Shown: positions 16,558-26,322 of the stretch, one piece after another | Layout of the letters: each line of letters starts with the position of its first letter | Position numbering within the stretch: position 1 is the first letter of the stretch | Assembly (NCBI RefSeq): GCF_003574035.1 | Contig: NZ_QWKY01000002.1 | Coordinates: forward strand, 51,498-115,497 | DNA from: Meiothermus hypogaeus | GTDB lineage: Bacteria > Deinococcota > Deinococci > Deinococcales > Thermaceae | Direction: 5' to 3' | Length of the DNA: 64,000 nt | Notes under the pieces: model-generated | What the model saw: the letters and a program-made list of their open reading frames with translations, nothing else | Database searches by the model: none | Told to the model about the DNA's origin: nothing | Program-made: the position numbers and the translations under genes

Positions 16558-17031
16558 TTAATCCCCCAAACGGCGCAGGATCCTGGGCGACCAGAAGCCC
16601 AGCAGCTTCATCTGGCCGGGTTTGGGCGTGCCCTCCAGATGGGCTACGCCGCCTTTCTTGAAGGGGAAAGCTGCACCGCCCCGGCGCCCGTGCAGAAGCC
16701 AGGCGCACAAGTCGCTTATCCAGGGCTCGTGCCCTACCAGCGCAACCGAGTTTCCCTGAAGGGTCTTGAGAAGTTCAGGGCCGGGCTCGGCGGCCAGGTA
16801 AGGGGTTACCTCGGTTTCGCCCTCCAGCAGCGGAACCAAGAGCTCTGCTGTTTGCACCGCACGCAGCCTGGGGCTGTGGTAGAGCCGATCCAGGCGAACC
16901 CCCAGGCGCTTTAGTCCCCGCACCACCCCGATGAACTTTTGGATGCCATCCTGGGAGAGCGGGCGGGCCTCGTCGGGTTGGCCCGGCGCTGCATCGAGAG
17001 CGATGGCATGGCGTATGAGATAAAGTTGCAC
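16558..17031 (-). CDS. SixA-like histidine phosphatase
   Basis: 157 aa from GTG 17031 (VQLYLIRHAIALD). LIRHA is the catalytic RHG-type motif of the histidine phosphatase superfamily, and LVGHEP supplies the second histidine; the short length matches SixA phosphohistidine phosphatases. An upstream ATG at 17052 lies inside the preceding gene; AAGGA just before the GTG and the family start at xQLYLIRHA favour the shorter form. It is four bases or less from the Ppx/GppA stop, so the two are translationally coupled. Substrate unknown. Confidence 0.8.
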   Translation of the reverse strand: MQLYLIRHAIALDAAPGQPDEARPLSQDGIQKFIGVVRGLKRLGVRLDRLYHSPRLRAVQTAELLVPLLEGETEVTPYLAAEPGPELLKTLQGNSVALVGHEPWISDLCAWLLHGRRGGAAFPFKKGGVAHLEGTPKPGQMKLLGFWSPRILRRLGD

Positions 17032-17033
17032 AC

Positions 17034-18599
17034 TCAATCCTTCTGCTTCCATTCTACCAACAGCTCGTACCCGAAGGCTTGCTGGAATAACTTGGCCTGC
17101 TTGCGCGTTTCAGACATCTCTACCCAGGGTTCTTCCTGGGCCAGCAGGGTCAGGCGCACCTGTTTGGGGCCGATCTCTACTTCCAGGCCCTCGACCCGTC
17201 CAACCCGGCTGCGCTCGAGGTACTCGCTGATCCGTAAAAGCGTTGCCAGACGTAATAAGCGTTTGTTGTCGCCCTCCTGCAACACCGAGCGGTAGGCCCC
17301 CGGCCGGGGCTCGCCCTTGCGGTGATAGCGCACCAGGAGCCCCAGCAAAACCTGCTCGCGGTGGGTCAGGCCGGGGATGGCTGCGCTCATCACCAGGTAC
17401 TCGCCGTGCTTGTGGTGGTCGTAGTAGCCCACGCTCATACCGATGTCGTGCAGCAAAGCGGCCTCGTCCAAAAGTTGCTCTTCGGCCTGGCCGTAGCCGT
17501 GCAGCGGGCCCAGCAGGCGAAAGAGCAAGCGGCAGAAGTGGCGTACCCGGGCGGTGTGGCCAAAGTCCTGGGGGTAGCGGGCAAAAAGGTTACGCACATA
17601 GAAGCCGCGCACGTCGCTCAGCAGGTGGGGGGCGGACAGAAACTCGCGGTAGAAGGCCCCTTCGCGCACCCCCTGGCCGGAAATCCACAGCCCCTCGAGG
17701 CCCCCTTCGCGCAGCACCGTACGGTAGACCAGCCCCCCGGCCACGATCACATCGGCCCGGTCGGCCTGGAGGCCCTCGAGCTGCCGCCGTTGCTCGGTGG
17801 TGCGCTGGGCTAGAAGCCCCACCACCTCCTCAAGCGCCTCGCGCGAAAGATAGTAGCCGTGGACCAGGTCGAGGGGGTAGTCCCTGCGCCGCTGGGCCAG
17901 CTTGGCCAGGTTGCGCACCGTGCCGCCCATCGCCACCAGGGGCAAGGGATGCTCGCGTAACTGGGCCAGCACCGCCTTCATCTCCTTGCGCACGAAGCGC
18001 TCGAGGTCTTCGATCTCGCCCTTCTTGGGCGGGTTGGACTTCAAGAACAGCTCGGTGAGCCGCACCGCTCCCAGCGGATAGGCCCGGCCCTCCTGGTACT
18101 GACGGCACTTCATGCGCGAGAGCTGGGCGCTGCCCCCGCCCAGATCCATCACCCAGGCGTCTTCAAAGGTGAACGAGTTGGCCACCGCCAGCACCCCGTA
18201 GCGGGCCTCGTCCTCTCCGGAGAGCACCTGCACCTGAAGCCCCAGCTTGCGTACCTCGCGCATGAACTCCGTGCCGTTCTCGGCGTCGCGGCTGGCGCTG
18301 GTGGCAATGACCCGTAAATCGTCCAGGTCGGTGGCCTGGGCGAAGTCGGCGTAGAGTTTGAGGGCCGACAAAGCCCGCTGCATTCCGCTTTTGCTCAGGC
18401 GGCCCTGGGTGGCCAGCCCCTCACCCAGCCGCACGGTTTCCCGAATCTCGTCTACCAGCCGGAAGTGCTTGCCAGGCTCGTAAACATACACCACCAGCCG
18501 CGCTGTTCCCGACCCCAGATCCACAATGCCCAGACGATGCACCGCCCCATCGTAGAGCCTTAGCGCTGGAGGCTCAAGTTCTGTCAGGGCTGGCGTCAT
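17034..18599 (-). CDS. ppx: Ppx/GppA phosphatase family protein with HD domain
   Basis: 521 aa. The N-terminus has the ASKHA phosphate-binding loop IVDLGSGTARLVVY, then DLGGGSAQLS and AMGGTVRNLA, the core of exopolyphosphatase/guanosine pentaphosphate phosphohydrolase. From about residue 370 an HD region carries LLHDIGMSVGYYDHHKHG. The family removes phosphate from polyphosphate or pppGpp. The divergent neighbour is polyphosphate kinase, so control of polyphosphate is the likely role. It is followed at once by the SixA-like gene. The start is ATG 18599; a shorter start before HRLGIVDLG cannot be excluded. Confidence 0.88.
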   Translation of the reverse strand: MTPALTELEPPALRLYDGAVHRLGIVDLGSGTARLVVYVYEPGKHFRLVDEIRETVRLGEGLATQGRLSKSGMQRALSALKLYADFAQATDLDDLRVIATSASRDAENGTEFMREVRKLGLQVQVLSGEDEARYGVLAVANSFTFEDAWVMDLGGGSAQLSRMKCRQYQEGRAYPLGAVRLTELFLKSNPPKKGEIEDLERFVRKEMKAVLAQLREHPLPLVAMGGTVRNLAKLAQRRRDYPLDLVHGYYLSREALEEVVGLLAQRTTEQRRQLEGLQADRADVIVAGGLVYRTVLREGGLEGLWISGQGVREGAFYREFLSAPHLLSDVRGFYVRNLFARYPQDFGHTARVRHFCRLLFRLLGPLHGYGQAEEQLLDEAALLHDIGMSVGYYDHHKHGEYLVMSAAIPGLTHREQVLLGLLVRYHRKGEPRPGAYRSVLQEGDNKRLLRLATLLRISEYLERSRVGRVEGLEVEIGPKQVRLTLLAQEEPWVEMSETRKQAKLFQQAFGYELLVEWKQKD

Positions 18600-18802
18600 C
18601 TTCCCAGTATAGTTCCGAAGCGTCAGGGGGACGTAAGGACGGGTGTGCAGCAGGGCAGGGTGTCCTTCATCGGAAGCGCCGTGGTTTCATGCAGGGGTCC
18701 CTGTGCCCATGCTGGCGTCATGGCCTCATGGCAAGCTTCAGTGAAACAGAAACAGCCTTCCCTAGCTTTGCCCTTGGGCGACACGATAGACTCAGAGCCA
18801 GG

Positions 18803-20755
18803 GTGAAGAAACCAAAAGCCAAAAAGAAAACTTTATACTTCCCTGACAAGGCCGCCCAACACTTGGAGGCGATGCCCAAAAAACCCCCGGCGCCGCGCTT
18901 TGTTCCCACCCATCTCACCCAGGAGGCGAGCTGGCTTTTGTTCAACCGGCGGGTGCTGGAGCAGACCCGGCGGCCCGATTTTCCGCTGCTGGAGCGGTTG
19001 CGCTTTCTGGCGATCTGGGCTTCCAACCTGGACGAGTTTTTTTCCGCCCGGATTTCGCGGGCCTTTGCCGAGGAGCGGGGCAGCCCGAGCTATCTGGCCC
19101 TGATGAACGAAGCCCAGGATCAGGCCGAGGAGGCGGGGAAGCTTTACCTCGAGTTCCTCAAAGCCCTGGTAGGACTGGGCCTGCACATCCTGGAGCCCTC
19201 CCAGCTCACCAAGGCCGAAAAGCAGTATTTTGGGGCCTACCTGGCCGAGGAGGTAGCCCCCCTGACCGACCTGATCCGGCCCGAAGCCCTGCCCGAACTG
19301 GCCAGCCAGGCCCTGTATTTTGCCTCGGGCGAGGGGCTCTTACAGCACCTGATTCGGCTACCCGAGAGCGTGCCCAGGCTCCTGGAGGTGCCCGGACGCG
19401 AAGGGGGCTTCGTGCGGCTGGGGGCCCTGGTGCGCATGCGCAGCGACCTGTTTTTGCCCGGCAACCAGAAGCTGCCGCTGTATGAGTTTCGCCTGATTCG
19501 CCTGGCCCAACTGGCCCGTTCCCGTGCCGACTGGGACGAACTGCCCGAGGCCCTCGAGACCCGTCTGGACGGCCAGGTAAGCCACCTCGAGCTCGAAGAA
19601 GACTTCCCCCCCCTGTGGGCCGAGACCATCCGGGTAGCCCTGGGGCTGGAGCCCCCGGAGGTTTTCCAGCTACCCCCGCCCCTCGACCTGAGCTTTGTGG
19701 CCACCATCGTTGCACACGGGCCCGAAGCCGAGAGGTTCAAACCCATCGTCATCCAGAAGCCCAAGGGTTTCGCTAAAGATCCCTTCGGTTACCTGAACCG
19801 GCGCGATCTGCTGCTCTATCACCCCTTCGAGGACTACGCCGCGGTGGAGGCCTTTGCGCAAATGGCTGTGCGAGACCCCAAGGTGGAGGCCCTGCGGGCC
19901 ACCCTGTACCGCATTGGCGACGAGAACGGTATTGCCCAGTCGCTCATAGAGGCCGCGAAGGCCGGCAAGGATGTGGCGGTGCTTCTGGAGGGCCGGGCCC
20001 GCTTCGACGAGCTGGCCAACCTCGAGTGGAGCCTGCGTTTTGCCGGGGCCGGGGTGCGGGTGCTGCCCCTGCCAAGCAAAAAGGTGCACGCCAAGGCCCT
20101 CTACGTGCGCCGGGCGGGCAGCGAGTATGTACACCTGGGTACTGGCAACTACAACCCCGTCAATGGGCGGCTTTATACCGACCTTTCGCTCTTTACTGCC
20201 CATCCGGTCCTCACCGCCGACGTGCGGGCTTTTTTTGAGGCCCTGGAGCACCAGCAAGCTCCGGTGCTTTCCACCATGCGGACGGCCTCCTTCATCCGCG
20301 ACCTGCTCTTGGAGAGCATCCAGGCCGAGGCCCACAAGAAGGGCGAGATTATCCTGAAGTTCAACCACCTGACCGATCCCCCCATCCTGCAAGCCCTGGA
20401 AGAGGCCCTGAACCGAGGCGCCCGCGTACACCTGATTATCCGCAGTACCCTGACCACGCTCTGGGAAGGGGTGGAAGTGAAGAGCCTGGTGGGGCGTTTT
20501 CTGGAGCATGCCCGCGTGGCTGCTTTCAAAAACAAAGGTAAGTGGCGGGTCTGGGCCGGGAGCGCCGACCTGATGCCCCGCAACCTTGACCGCCGCTACG
20601 AGCTTTTTTTTCCCATTCTGGATGCGCGGGCAAAGCGCAAGGTGCTGGAAATTCTGCAGGCTCAGCTCGCCGACGATCGCAACAGTTTTATCCTTTTGCC
20701 GAAGGGAATGGAGCGACGCTGGGGAGGTAAGCGCGATGGGCAGCGGCTGGGGTAA
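18803..20755 (+). CDS. ppk1: Polyphosphate kinase 1
   Basis: About 650 aa from GTG 18803 (VKKPKAKKKTLYFPD). N-domain signature SWLLFNRRVLEQ, then NLDEFFSARIS; catalytic part with DLLLYHPFEDYAAV, VKALRATLYRIGDENGIAQ, the phosphorylated-histidine region VHAKALYV and HLGTGNYNP, and the C-terminal HARVAAFKNKGKWRVWAGSADLMPRNLDRR. It polymerises ATP gamma-phosphates into polyphosphate. The frame is open back to 18689 but that part is low-complexity; a TAGACT hexamer (18789-18794) close to the GTG suggests a short or absent leader. Divergent from ppx, the degrading partner. Confidence 0.93.
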   Translation: MKKPKAKKKTLYFPDKAAQHLEAMPKKPPAPRFVPTHLTQEASWLLFNRRVLEQTRRPDFPLLERLRFLAIWASNLDEFFSARISRAFAEERGSPSYLALMNEAQDQAEEAGKLYLEFLKALVGLGLHILEPSQLTKAEKQYFGAYLAEEVAPLTDLIRPEALPELASQALYFASGEGLLQHLIRLPESVPRLLEVPGREGGFVRLGALVRMRSDLFLPGNQKLPLYEFRLIRLAQLARSRADWDELPEALETRLDGQVSHLELEEDFPPLWAETIRVALGLEPPEVFQLPPPLDLSFVATIVAHGPEAERFKPIVIQKPKGFAKDPFGYLNRRDLLLYHPFEDYAAVEAFAQMAVRDPKVEALRATLYRIGDENGIAQSLIEAAKAGKDVAVLLEGRARFDELANLEWSLRFAGAGVRVLPLPSKKVHAKALYVRRAGSEYVHLGTGNYNPVNGRLYTDLSLFTAHPVLTADVRAFFEALEHQQAPVLSTMRTASFIRDLLLESIQAEAHKKGEIILKFNHLTDPPILQALEEALNRGARVHLIIRSTLTTLWEGVEVKSLVGRFLEHARVAAFKNKGKWRVWAGSADLMPRNLDRRYELFFPILDARAKRKVLEILQAQLADDRNSFILLPKGMERRWGGKRDGQRLG

Positions 20756-20785
20756 GCTCGGCCACCTTCGGGCCGCCACTCTGCA

Positions 20786-21766
20786 TTATTTTTGGGGTGT
20801 GGGAAATACCGTTAAGACCTTCACCGGCGTCAGCCGAACCTGCTCCTCCAGCCCAGCATCCAGCTTGACTACCGCTTCTCCCACCCCCAGATCCACCCGG
20901 CACAGCCGCTCGCCCCGCCCGCCGAACACAGCCAGCACCTTCGCGGGCAGGCCTTCGGCAGCCGGAACCAGGTCTTCGTAGCGGAAGGCCAGCAGGCCCG
21001 GCCCGCTCTCCACACCCTGAACGCTCCAGGCCAGGCCGTTCAGGTGAACTTTTCCTTCCTGAACCTGTACTTTGAGCAAGTTCAAACGCCCGAAGGCCCG
21101 AGCAGCCGCGAGGGTTTGGGGCTGGGTATACACCCGGGTGGGGGTATCTACCTGCACGATGCGTCCGGCGTCCATTACCGCCACCCGGTCGGCCACCGCC
21201 AGGGCCTCGTCGGGGTCGTGGGTAACGTGGAGGGCGCTCACATGTTCGGCCCGCAGGAGCGAGGCCACCTCGAGCCTGAGCTCTTCGCGCAGCACCGGGT
21301 CGAGCGCCGAGTAGGGCTCGTCCAGCAGCAGCAAACGCGGCCTGGCCGCCAGGGCTCGAGCCAGGGCCACGCGCTGCTTCTGCCCCCCTGAGAGCTGGTG
21401 GGGTTTGCGGGCATCCAGCCCACCCAGCCCCACCCGGCCCAGCAGGTGATGGGCCAGCGCCCGGTCGGGGGCTTTCATCACCAGCAGGAGGTGATCTAAA
21501 GCGCTCAGATGGGGCCACAGGGCATGATCCTGGAACACGTAGGCCAGCCCGCGCTTCTCGGGGGGTTGGTGGGTCACATCCTCGTTGCCCAGGAAAATGC
21601 GCCCTGCGTCGGGCTCGAGCAGCCCCGCCACCAGGTTCAGCAGGGTGGTCTTGCCCGAGCCCGAGGCCCCCAGTACGGCCACAATCTCGCCGGGCGAAAG
21701 GTGCAGGCTGGCACCCGACACCCCCGCCTTGCCAAAGTTTTTGGTGATGTTCTCCAGACGCAACAT
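20786..21766 (-). CDS. ABC importer ATPase, ferric iron/2-AEP/thiamine type
   Basis: 326 aa. Walker [10 protein letters not shown] (residues about 33-41), Q-loop [10 protein letters not shown], signature LSGGQKQR, Walker [13 protein letters not shown] and H-loop VTHDPDEA. The C-terminal 100 residues form a TOBE-like regulatory part as in FbpC/PotA ATPases, longer than ThiQ. It is the last gene of a binding protein-permease-ATPase operon on the minus strand. The 119-base gap to the permease contains degenerate words of the CTATAGTCTATGGC kind and no second promoter that I can defend. Confidence 0.9.
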   Translation of the reverse strand: MLRLENITKNFGKAGVSGASLHLSPGEIVAVLGASGSGKTTLLNLVAGLLEPDAGRIFLGNEDVTHQPPEKRGLAYVFQDHALWPHLSALDHLLLVMKAPDRALAHHLLGRVGLGGLDARKPHQLSGGQKQRVALARALAARPRLLLLDEPYSALDPVLREELRLEVASLLRAEHVSALHVTHDPDEALAVADRVAVMDAGRIVQVDTPTRVYTQPQTLAAARAFGRLNLLKVQVQEGKVHLNGLAWSVQGVESGPGLLAFRYEDLVPAAEGLPAKVLAVFGGRGERLCRVDLGVGEAVVKLDAGLEEQVRLTPVKVLTVFPTPQK

Positions 21767-21885
21767 GTATGGAAGTCTCAGGGGTAACTCTGAATAGCCG
21801 ATGGTCTATAGTCTATGGCCGATAGCGAGAAATGGTTCAAAAAAATCGTGGGCTACTTGCTACAGACACTCGTACGCAAGCTAAC

Positions 21886-23367
21886 CTAGCCCACCACGCC
21901 CCGGCGCGGTACCAAAAGCAGCAGCAGCGACAGGGCCATCAGCATCAGCCCGATGGCAGCAGCCTCGCGGAAGAGCCCGCCGTTCAGCGCCGACAGCACC
22001 GCTACCCCCAGGGTCTCGCTCCCCGGTGCGTACAGCATGGCCGACAGCGTAAGTTCGGCCAGGCACAGCGGCAGCACCAAAAACACCCCGGCGGCCAGGT
22101 AGGGCCGCAGCAGGGGGAAGCCAATCTTCCACCAGGCCCACCCATGTCGCAGGCCAAACAGCTTGCCCACCGCTACCAGCCGCTCGATGCCGCTTTCCAG
22201 CCCCGCCTCCATCGAGCGCAGCATCAGTGCGGCAAAGTTGAGCAGGTATGCCAGGAGCAGAATCCAGGGGGTGGCATAGACCGGGGTGGGGGCCAGCAGC
22301 AGAATCAGGCCAATGGCCAGCAGGGTTCCGGGCAACAGGTAGTGCATGTCCAGCACCTGCCGCAGTCGCTTCAGGGCCCCGCGCTGCGGGGCCAGTAGCA
22401 GCCCCAGCAGCAGCAGTAAAGCTGTGGCCAGGAGGGCCAGCAGCAGCGAGTTGAGGAGCCCCAGCCGCACCAGCGGCAGCTCCCAGGCTGCCCCAAAAGC
22501 AGGTTGAAAGGCGCCGGTAAAGGTGTTGAAGAAGGCCCGGCGCGCCAGGCCCACCAGTGGAAACACCACCGCTATCAGCGCGAACAGGACGAAAGCGATT
22601 CTGGCCGCCAGACCCAGCCTGGGTTGCAGAAGCCGGGGGGAGGGTTCGCCGGTCGGTTGACTCCCGAGCAGCAGGGCCGGAACCGCCAGCAATCCCAACA
22701 ACAGCCCAATGGCTGCCGCCTCGCCCAGGGGGTCGGGGCTGGCGGGGGAGAAGAGCCGAGCATAGGCCAGGGTGGGCAGCGTGTAGACCTGGGCGGGTAG
22801 CCCCAGCACCGCCGGAACCCCGAAGTTGCCCAGCAGGGTCAGGTAGAGCGCACCGAAAGCCGCCACCAGCGCCGGAAACAGGGGGGGCACCAGTGCCCGT
22901 ACACGCTTCCAACCGGTTACGCCATGCACCTCGCTGGCTATGAGCAGCGGGGCCAGCCTGGATTCCAGGGCGGGGCGCAGCAACAGGTAGGCTACCGGAG
23001 CGTAATGGGCCGTCCAGGCCAGCAGGATGCCGCCCACCCCATAAGGTTGCAGGTTCACCAGTTGCAAAGCATATAAAAACCCCAGCGCTCCCACAAAGGG
23101 CGGCACCAGATAGGCGGGCAGTAGCAGCGCATCCCACCCCGGCTGCAGCCGTGCCCGGAAGGCCAGCCAGGCCAGCCCGCCCCCCACCCCCAGGCACAAG
23201 AGGCTGCCCACCAGCGCCAGCAGCAGCGAAACCCCTGCCAGGTCGAGCACCCGGGGCAGAATGGCCAGGTCGCCCAGCCCACGCCAGGCCAGCACAAGAA
23301 GCGGCATGGCTACCCCCAGCGAGAGGAGTAGCCAGAACAGGGTGATAAGGGGTTGTCGCCGGAGCAT
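21886..23367 (-). CDS. ABC importer permease, fused two-domain FbpB type
   Basis: 493 aa with about twelve hydrophobic helices in two halves. Each half has an EAA-type loop: the first around SEVHGVTGWKRVRALVPPLFPAL, the second around GKLFGLRHGWAWWKIGFPLLRP, where the ATPase docks. Such fused permeases belong to ferric iron, thiamine and 2-aminoethylphosphonate importers. It follows the binding protein by 123 bases. Composition is very rich in Leu and Ala codons with GC-rich third positions, so opposite-strand frames here are shadows. Confidence 0.9.
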   Translation of the reverse strand: MLRRQPLITLFWLLLSLGVAMPLLVLAWRGLGDLAILPRVLDLAGVSLLLALVGSLLCLGVGGGLAWLAFRARLQPGWDALLLPAYLVPPFVGALGFLYALQLVNLQPYGVGGILLAWTAHYAPVAYLLLRPALESRLAPLLIASEVHGVTGWKRVRALVPPLFPALVAAFGALYLTLLGNFGVPAVLGLPAQVYTLPTLAYARLFSPASPDPLGEAAAIGLLLGLLAVPALLLGSQPTGEPSPRLLQPRLGLAARIAFVLFALIAVVFPLVGLARRAFFNTFTGAFQPAFGAAWELPLVRLGLLNSLLLALLATALLLLLGLLLAPQRGALKRLRQVLDMHYLLPGTLLAIGLILLLAPTPVYATPWILLLAYLLNFAALMLRSMEAGLESGIERLVAVGKLFGLRHGWAWWKIGFPLLRPYLAAGVFLVLPLCLAELTLSAMLYAPGSETLGVAVLSALNGGLFREAAAIGLMLMALSLLLLLVPRRGVVG

Positions 23368-23490
23368 CAGCGCTATCCTAGCAGTGAGGTGAGCATAGCG
23401 GTCATGCGGATGCTGAGCTTACCCAGACTACAAACCACAAACGCCTCGTTTTCGGCCTCGAGTCTGTAGCTTTAGGCTTCTGGCAACCCC

Positions 23491-24453
23491 CTAGCGCAGG
23501 TTGAAGAGGGTGTTGAACTGCGTCAGCAAGGTTTGCCGGTTGGCCTGGATATAGTCGGCTGCCGAGGGCACCGAGAGCACCTCCCCGCTCACCCCAGCAG
23601 GGCGGGGGGCCGAAGCGATAACGGGAACATAGCCTTGCTGAGCAAAGAGGGCCTGGGCTTCGGGCGAGAGCAAAAAGCGCAAGAAGCGCTCGGCCAGCGC
23701 GGGGTTCCGGCTGCTGCTCAGAATGCCGATGGGGGTGGGCACCAGAATGGCCCCGTCGCGGGGGTAGATCACCTTGAGTGGTGCCCCCTGGCGGATCAGG
23801 TCGCGGATGCCAAAATCGGTGATGATGGCGATGCCATACTGCCCCTCGGCCAGCTTTTGCTGAAGGATAGGGTTGGACTGCTCGACCTTAAGGCCGTTGC
23901 GCTGGAGCTGCTCGAAGAAGCCAAACCCAAAGCGCTGGCTAAAGGTGCCCAGGGTGGAGAGGGCGGCCCCGGAGAAGTTGGGGTTGGGCATGCCCACCAG
24001 GTCGCGGTACTCGGGCTTCAAGAGGTCGCGCCAGGAGCGCGGTTCGGGGAGGTTGCCCAGCTTGCGGGTGTTCACGGCGATACCGTTGTAGAGGAGCCGT
24101 ACCTCGTAGTAGCGCCCACCCTGGTAGGCAAACTTGACCGGAAAGCCCGTGGTCGTAGCCCGCACAGGGCGCAATCGGTTGGCTGCGGCCAGCTCACGGA
24201 AAAAAGTCTCGTCGGCTACCCACAACAGGTCGGCCTGGGGGTTATTGGCTTCCAGCTCGGCCCGCAGGCGGGTAATCACCTCGCCAGTGCCGCTGCGGAA
24301 GACCTGCACGTTGATGCCCGGATTGGCCCGCTTGAAGAGCTCAATCATGGGGTTGACGTTGGTCAGGACTTCCGAGGTGTAGAGGGTGATGGTTTGTTGC
24401 TGGGCCAGAGCCAGCCCTAAGGTAACCAGAGAAGCCAGAAAGAATCGTCGCAT
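23491..24453 (-). CDS. ABC importer periplasmic binding protein (ferric-type)
   Basis: 320 aa. Signal peptide MRRFFLASLVTLGLALAQ, cleavage near A17/Q18. QTITLYTSEVLTNVNPMIELFKRANPGINVQVFRSGTGEV is the N-lobe signature of the extracellular solute-binding family 1 with FbpA/AfuA and thiamine or phosphonate binders. A Tyr pair (GGRYYEVR) could serve as iron ligand, but substrate is not certain. GGAGG precedes the ATG. No THI-box is visible in the 206-base upstream gap, which argues weakly against thiamine. First gene of a three-gene operon. Confidence 0.85.
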   Translation of the reverse strand: MRRFFLASLVTLGLALAQQQTITLYTSEVLTNVNPMIELFKRANPGINVQVFRSGTGEVITRLRAELEANNPQADLLWVADETFFRELAAANRLRPVRATTTGFPVKFAYQGGRYYEVRLLYNGIAVNTRKLGNLPEPRSWRDLLKPEYRDLVGMPNPNFSGAALSTLGTFSQRFGFGFFEQLQRNGLKVEQSNPILQQKLAEGQYGIAIITDFGIRDLIRQGAPLKVIYPRDGAILVPTPIGILSSSRNPALAERFLRFLLSPEAQALFAQQGYVPVIASAPRPAGVSGEVLSVPSAADYIQANRQTLLTQFNTLFNLR

Positions 24454-24659
24454 GAAGCCTCCAGTAAGGGTTAGGGTTTTATCCCGTAACAGATTGTGCC
24501 TTGCTCATTGTCAGGCGGCTGTCAGAACGGACTTGGTCTTGGGCTACTAAAGCCTCGGGAAAGCCGTGCTGAGCGGTAGTCTTTTGGACAAGAGCAGCAG
24601 GGCGCTTGTGGCAAATCATGGGTTCCGGGCCAGTCTGCGGGTCTTTTTGTGTGGAAGGG

Positions 24660-25379
24660 TCAGGCTGCACCCGCGATGATGCGGTGGTCTTTGAGCTGCA
24701 GGTTGCCCAGCCCGTGTTTGCTGGCGAGCTTATCGAGGTTTTTCTGGCGCTCCCCCTGGCGGGCGGCGTAAGACATGTTGCCGCCGTGCATGGCCACTGC
24801 CACCCCCCTGCCGGGAAGCTGAATGAGCGGATAGCCCGCCGAGACCACGCGCAGATACCAGTCCCAGTCCCAGTAGTCGGCTACCTCGGGGTCGAAGGGG
24901 CCCAGTTCGTCGTGAAAAAAGCGAGGGTAGGCCGCGCCGGTGGCGAGCAGGTGGTTGTCGGTGCGAAGCGAGAGGGGGCTGGCCTTGAAATCGAAGGGGA
25001 TGCGCTCGAGCTCCAGACCATCGCGCTCCACGACCAGATAACCGCCCCGGTAGACCAGTCCGGCCTGCGCCTTGAGGGCCCGCACCACCCGGTGCAGGTG
25101 GGTGGGGTCGAGCCACCAGTCGTCATCGTCCAGGAGGGCAATTATTGAGCCGGTGGCATGGGCCAGCCCGGTGTTGCGGGCATGAACCTGCCCCCGCCCC
25201 TCGTTGCGAACCCCCAGGATGCGGGGGTCACGCAGGCTATGGGCAGCCAGGACGCCCGCACCGTCGCCGTCGTCTATCACCACCGCTTCCCAGTCGGGAT
25301 AGAGCTGGAGCTGGAGCGAGCGCAGGGCCCGCAGCAACAACTGGGGCCGGTTGTAGGTAGGAATCAGCACGCTGACCAT
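24660..25379 (-). CDS. Glycosyltransferase family 2
   Basis: 239 aa. SVLIPTYNRPQLLLRALRSLQ at the start and IALLDDDDWW (the metal-binding DxD region) define a GT-A fold family 2 enzyme, which moves a sugar from a nucleotide donor. DWDWYLR in the second half is the usual acceptor-side motif. Acceptor unknown; probably cell-surface polysaccharide or glycolipid. A consensus -35 TTGACA (reverse strand 25411-25406) lies just upstream with a poorly defined -10. No other glycan genes adjoin it. Confidence 0.88.
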   Translation of the reverse strand: MVSVLIPTYNRPQLLLRALRSLQLQLYPDWEAVVIDDGDGAGVLAAHSLRDPRILGVRNEGRGQVHARNTGLAHATGSIIALLDDDDWWLDPTHLHRVVRALKAQAGLVYRGGYLVVERDGLELERIPFDFKASPLSLRTDNHLLATGAAYPRFFHDELGPFDPEVADYWDWDWYLRVVSAGYPLIQLPGRGVAVAMHGGNMSYAARQGERQKNLDKLASKHGLGNLQLKDHRIIAGAA

Positions 25380-25472
25380 GGTTTACATGTAGATTAAAAC
25401 CCTTTTGTCAAGCCTGCTTGGTACACCGCCTGACATTTGGCTGACCTGGCTGACCGTGTCCTGACGCTCTGC

Positions 25473-25491
25473 CTCCAAGCTTCACTTGGAG
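25473..25491 (+). promoter_or_regulatory. Hairpin over the surE ribosome-binding region
   Basis: CTCCAAG (25473-25479) and CTTGGAG (25485-25491) form a perfect 7-bp stem with a 5-base loop that ends where the purine-rich AGGTGG before the surE ATG begins. It hides GGAG and could modulate translation initiation. Confidence 0.5.
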
Positions 25492-25500
25492 AGGTGGTCG

Positions 25501-26235
25501 ATGCGAATTCTGGTTACCAACGACGACGGCATCTACAGCCCTGGGCTTCTGGCGCTGGCCGAGGTGGCCACGGCCTTTGGCGAGGTGCGGGTGGTTGCAC
25601 CCGATGTGGAGCAGTCCGCGATGGGCCATGCCATCACCATATCCCGTCCCCTGCACTACCGAGCTACGCCGCTGGGGGGCCTCGAGGCCTACCGCGTGAA
25701 CGGCACGCCCGCCGACTGTGTGGCCCTGGGCACCCACCACTGGGACAGGGTAGATTTGGTGCTTTCCGGCATTAATCTGGGTTCCAACCTGGGCAACGAA
25801 ATCTGGCACTCGGGCACCGTAGCGGCGGCCAAGCAGGCTGCGTTGCTGGGTATCCCCGCCATTGCCTTTAGCGCCCCCATCAATGGCCGGGAGCCCGACT
25901 TCGAGGCCCTCAAACCCTGGGTGGGGCGGGTACTGGAAGCCCTGCTACGGGAGCCCAAGCCCTTTTTGATCAATGTGAACTTCCCCGCAAAACCCAAGGG
26001 CATCCTGTGGGCCCGCCAGTCGGTGCGCCTGTACGAGGGCCGGATTGTGCCCGGCACCGACCCCATGGGCCGGGAGCACTTCTGGTTTGCTGCAACCCCC
26101 GACCATGAACCCGAGGAAGGCACCGACCGCTGGGCGGTGGGCCACAACTTCATAGCCCTCACCCCCCTGCGCCTGGACCTGACCGACGAAGCCCGCCTGA
26201 GCCAGGCCTTTCAGCTTGCGGCCTCGGCGGACTGA
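25501..26235 (+). CDS. surE: 5'/3'-nucleotidase SurE
   Basis: 244 aa. [19 protein letters not shown] carries the metal-binding DD pair of Sur[23 protein letters not shown] and [22 protein letters not shown] are the remaining active-site motifs. SurE dephosphorylates nucleoside monophosphates and helps stationary-phase survival. ATG 25501 fits the family start, so the in-frame extension to 25486 is not used. Divergent from the glycosyltransferase gene. Confidence 0.95.
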   Translation: MRILVTNDDGIYSPGLLALAEVATAFGEVRVVAPDVEQSAMGHAITISRPLHYRATPLGGLEAYRVNGTPADCVALGTHHWDRVDLVLSGINLGSNLGNEIWHSGTVAAAKQAALLGIPAIAFSAPINGREPDFEALKPWVGRVLEALLREPKPFLINVNFPAKPKGILWARQSVRLYEGRIVPGTDPMGREHFWFAATPDHEPEEGTDRWAVGHNFIALTPLRLDLTDEARLSQAFQLAASAD

Positions 26236-26322
26236 AGCTGCTGCTCATGGCCTATAGCGCATAGCTCAAACGTGCTGTAGCCAATGGGCCAGTCAACTGG
26301 CAATACCTCCGTGTTTTGCCGG

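Noticed and set aside
24454..24659. Thiamine (TPP) riboswitch before the ABC binding-protein gene
   Set aside because: No THI-box sequence on the reverse strand; the importer is left as ferric-type with open substrate.
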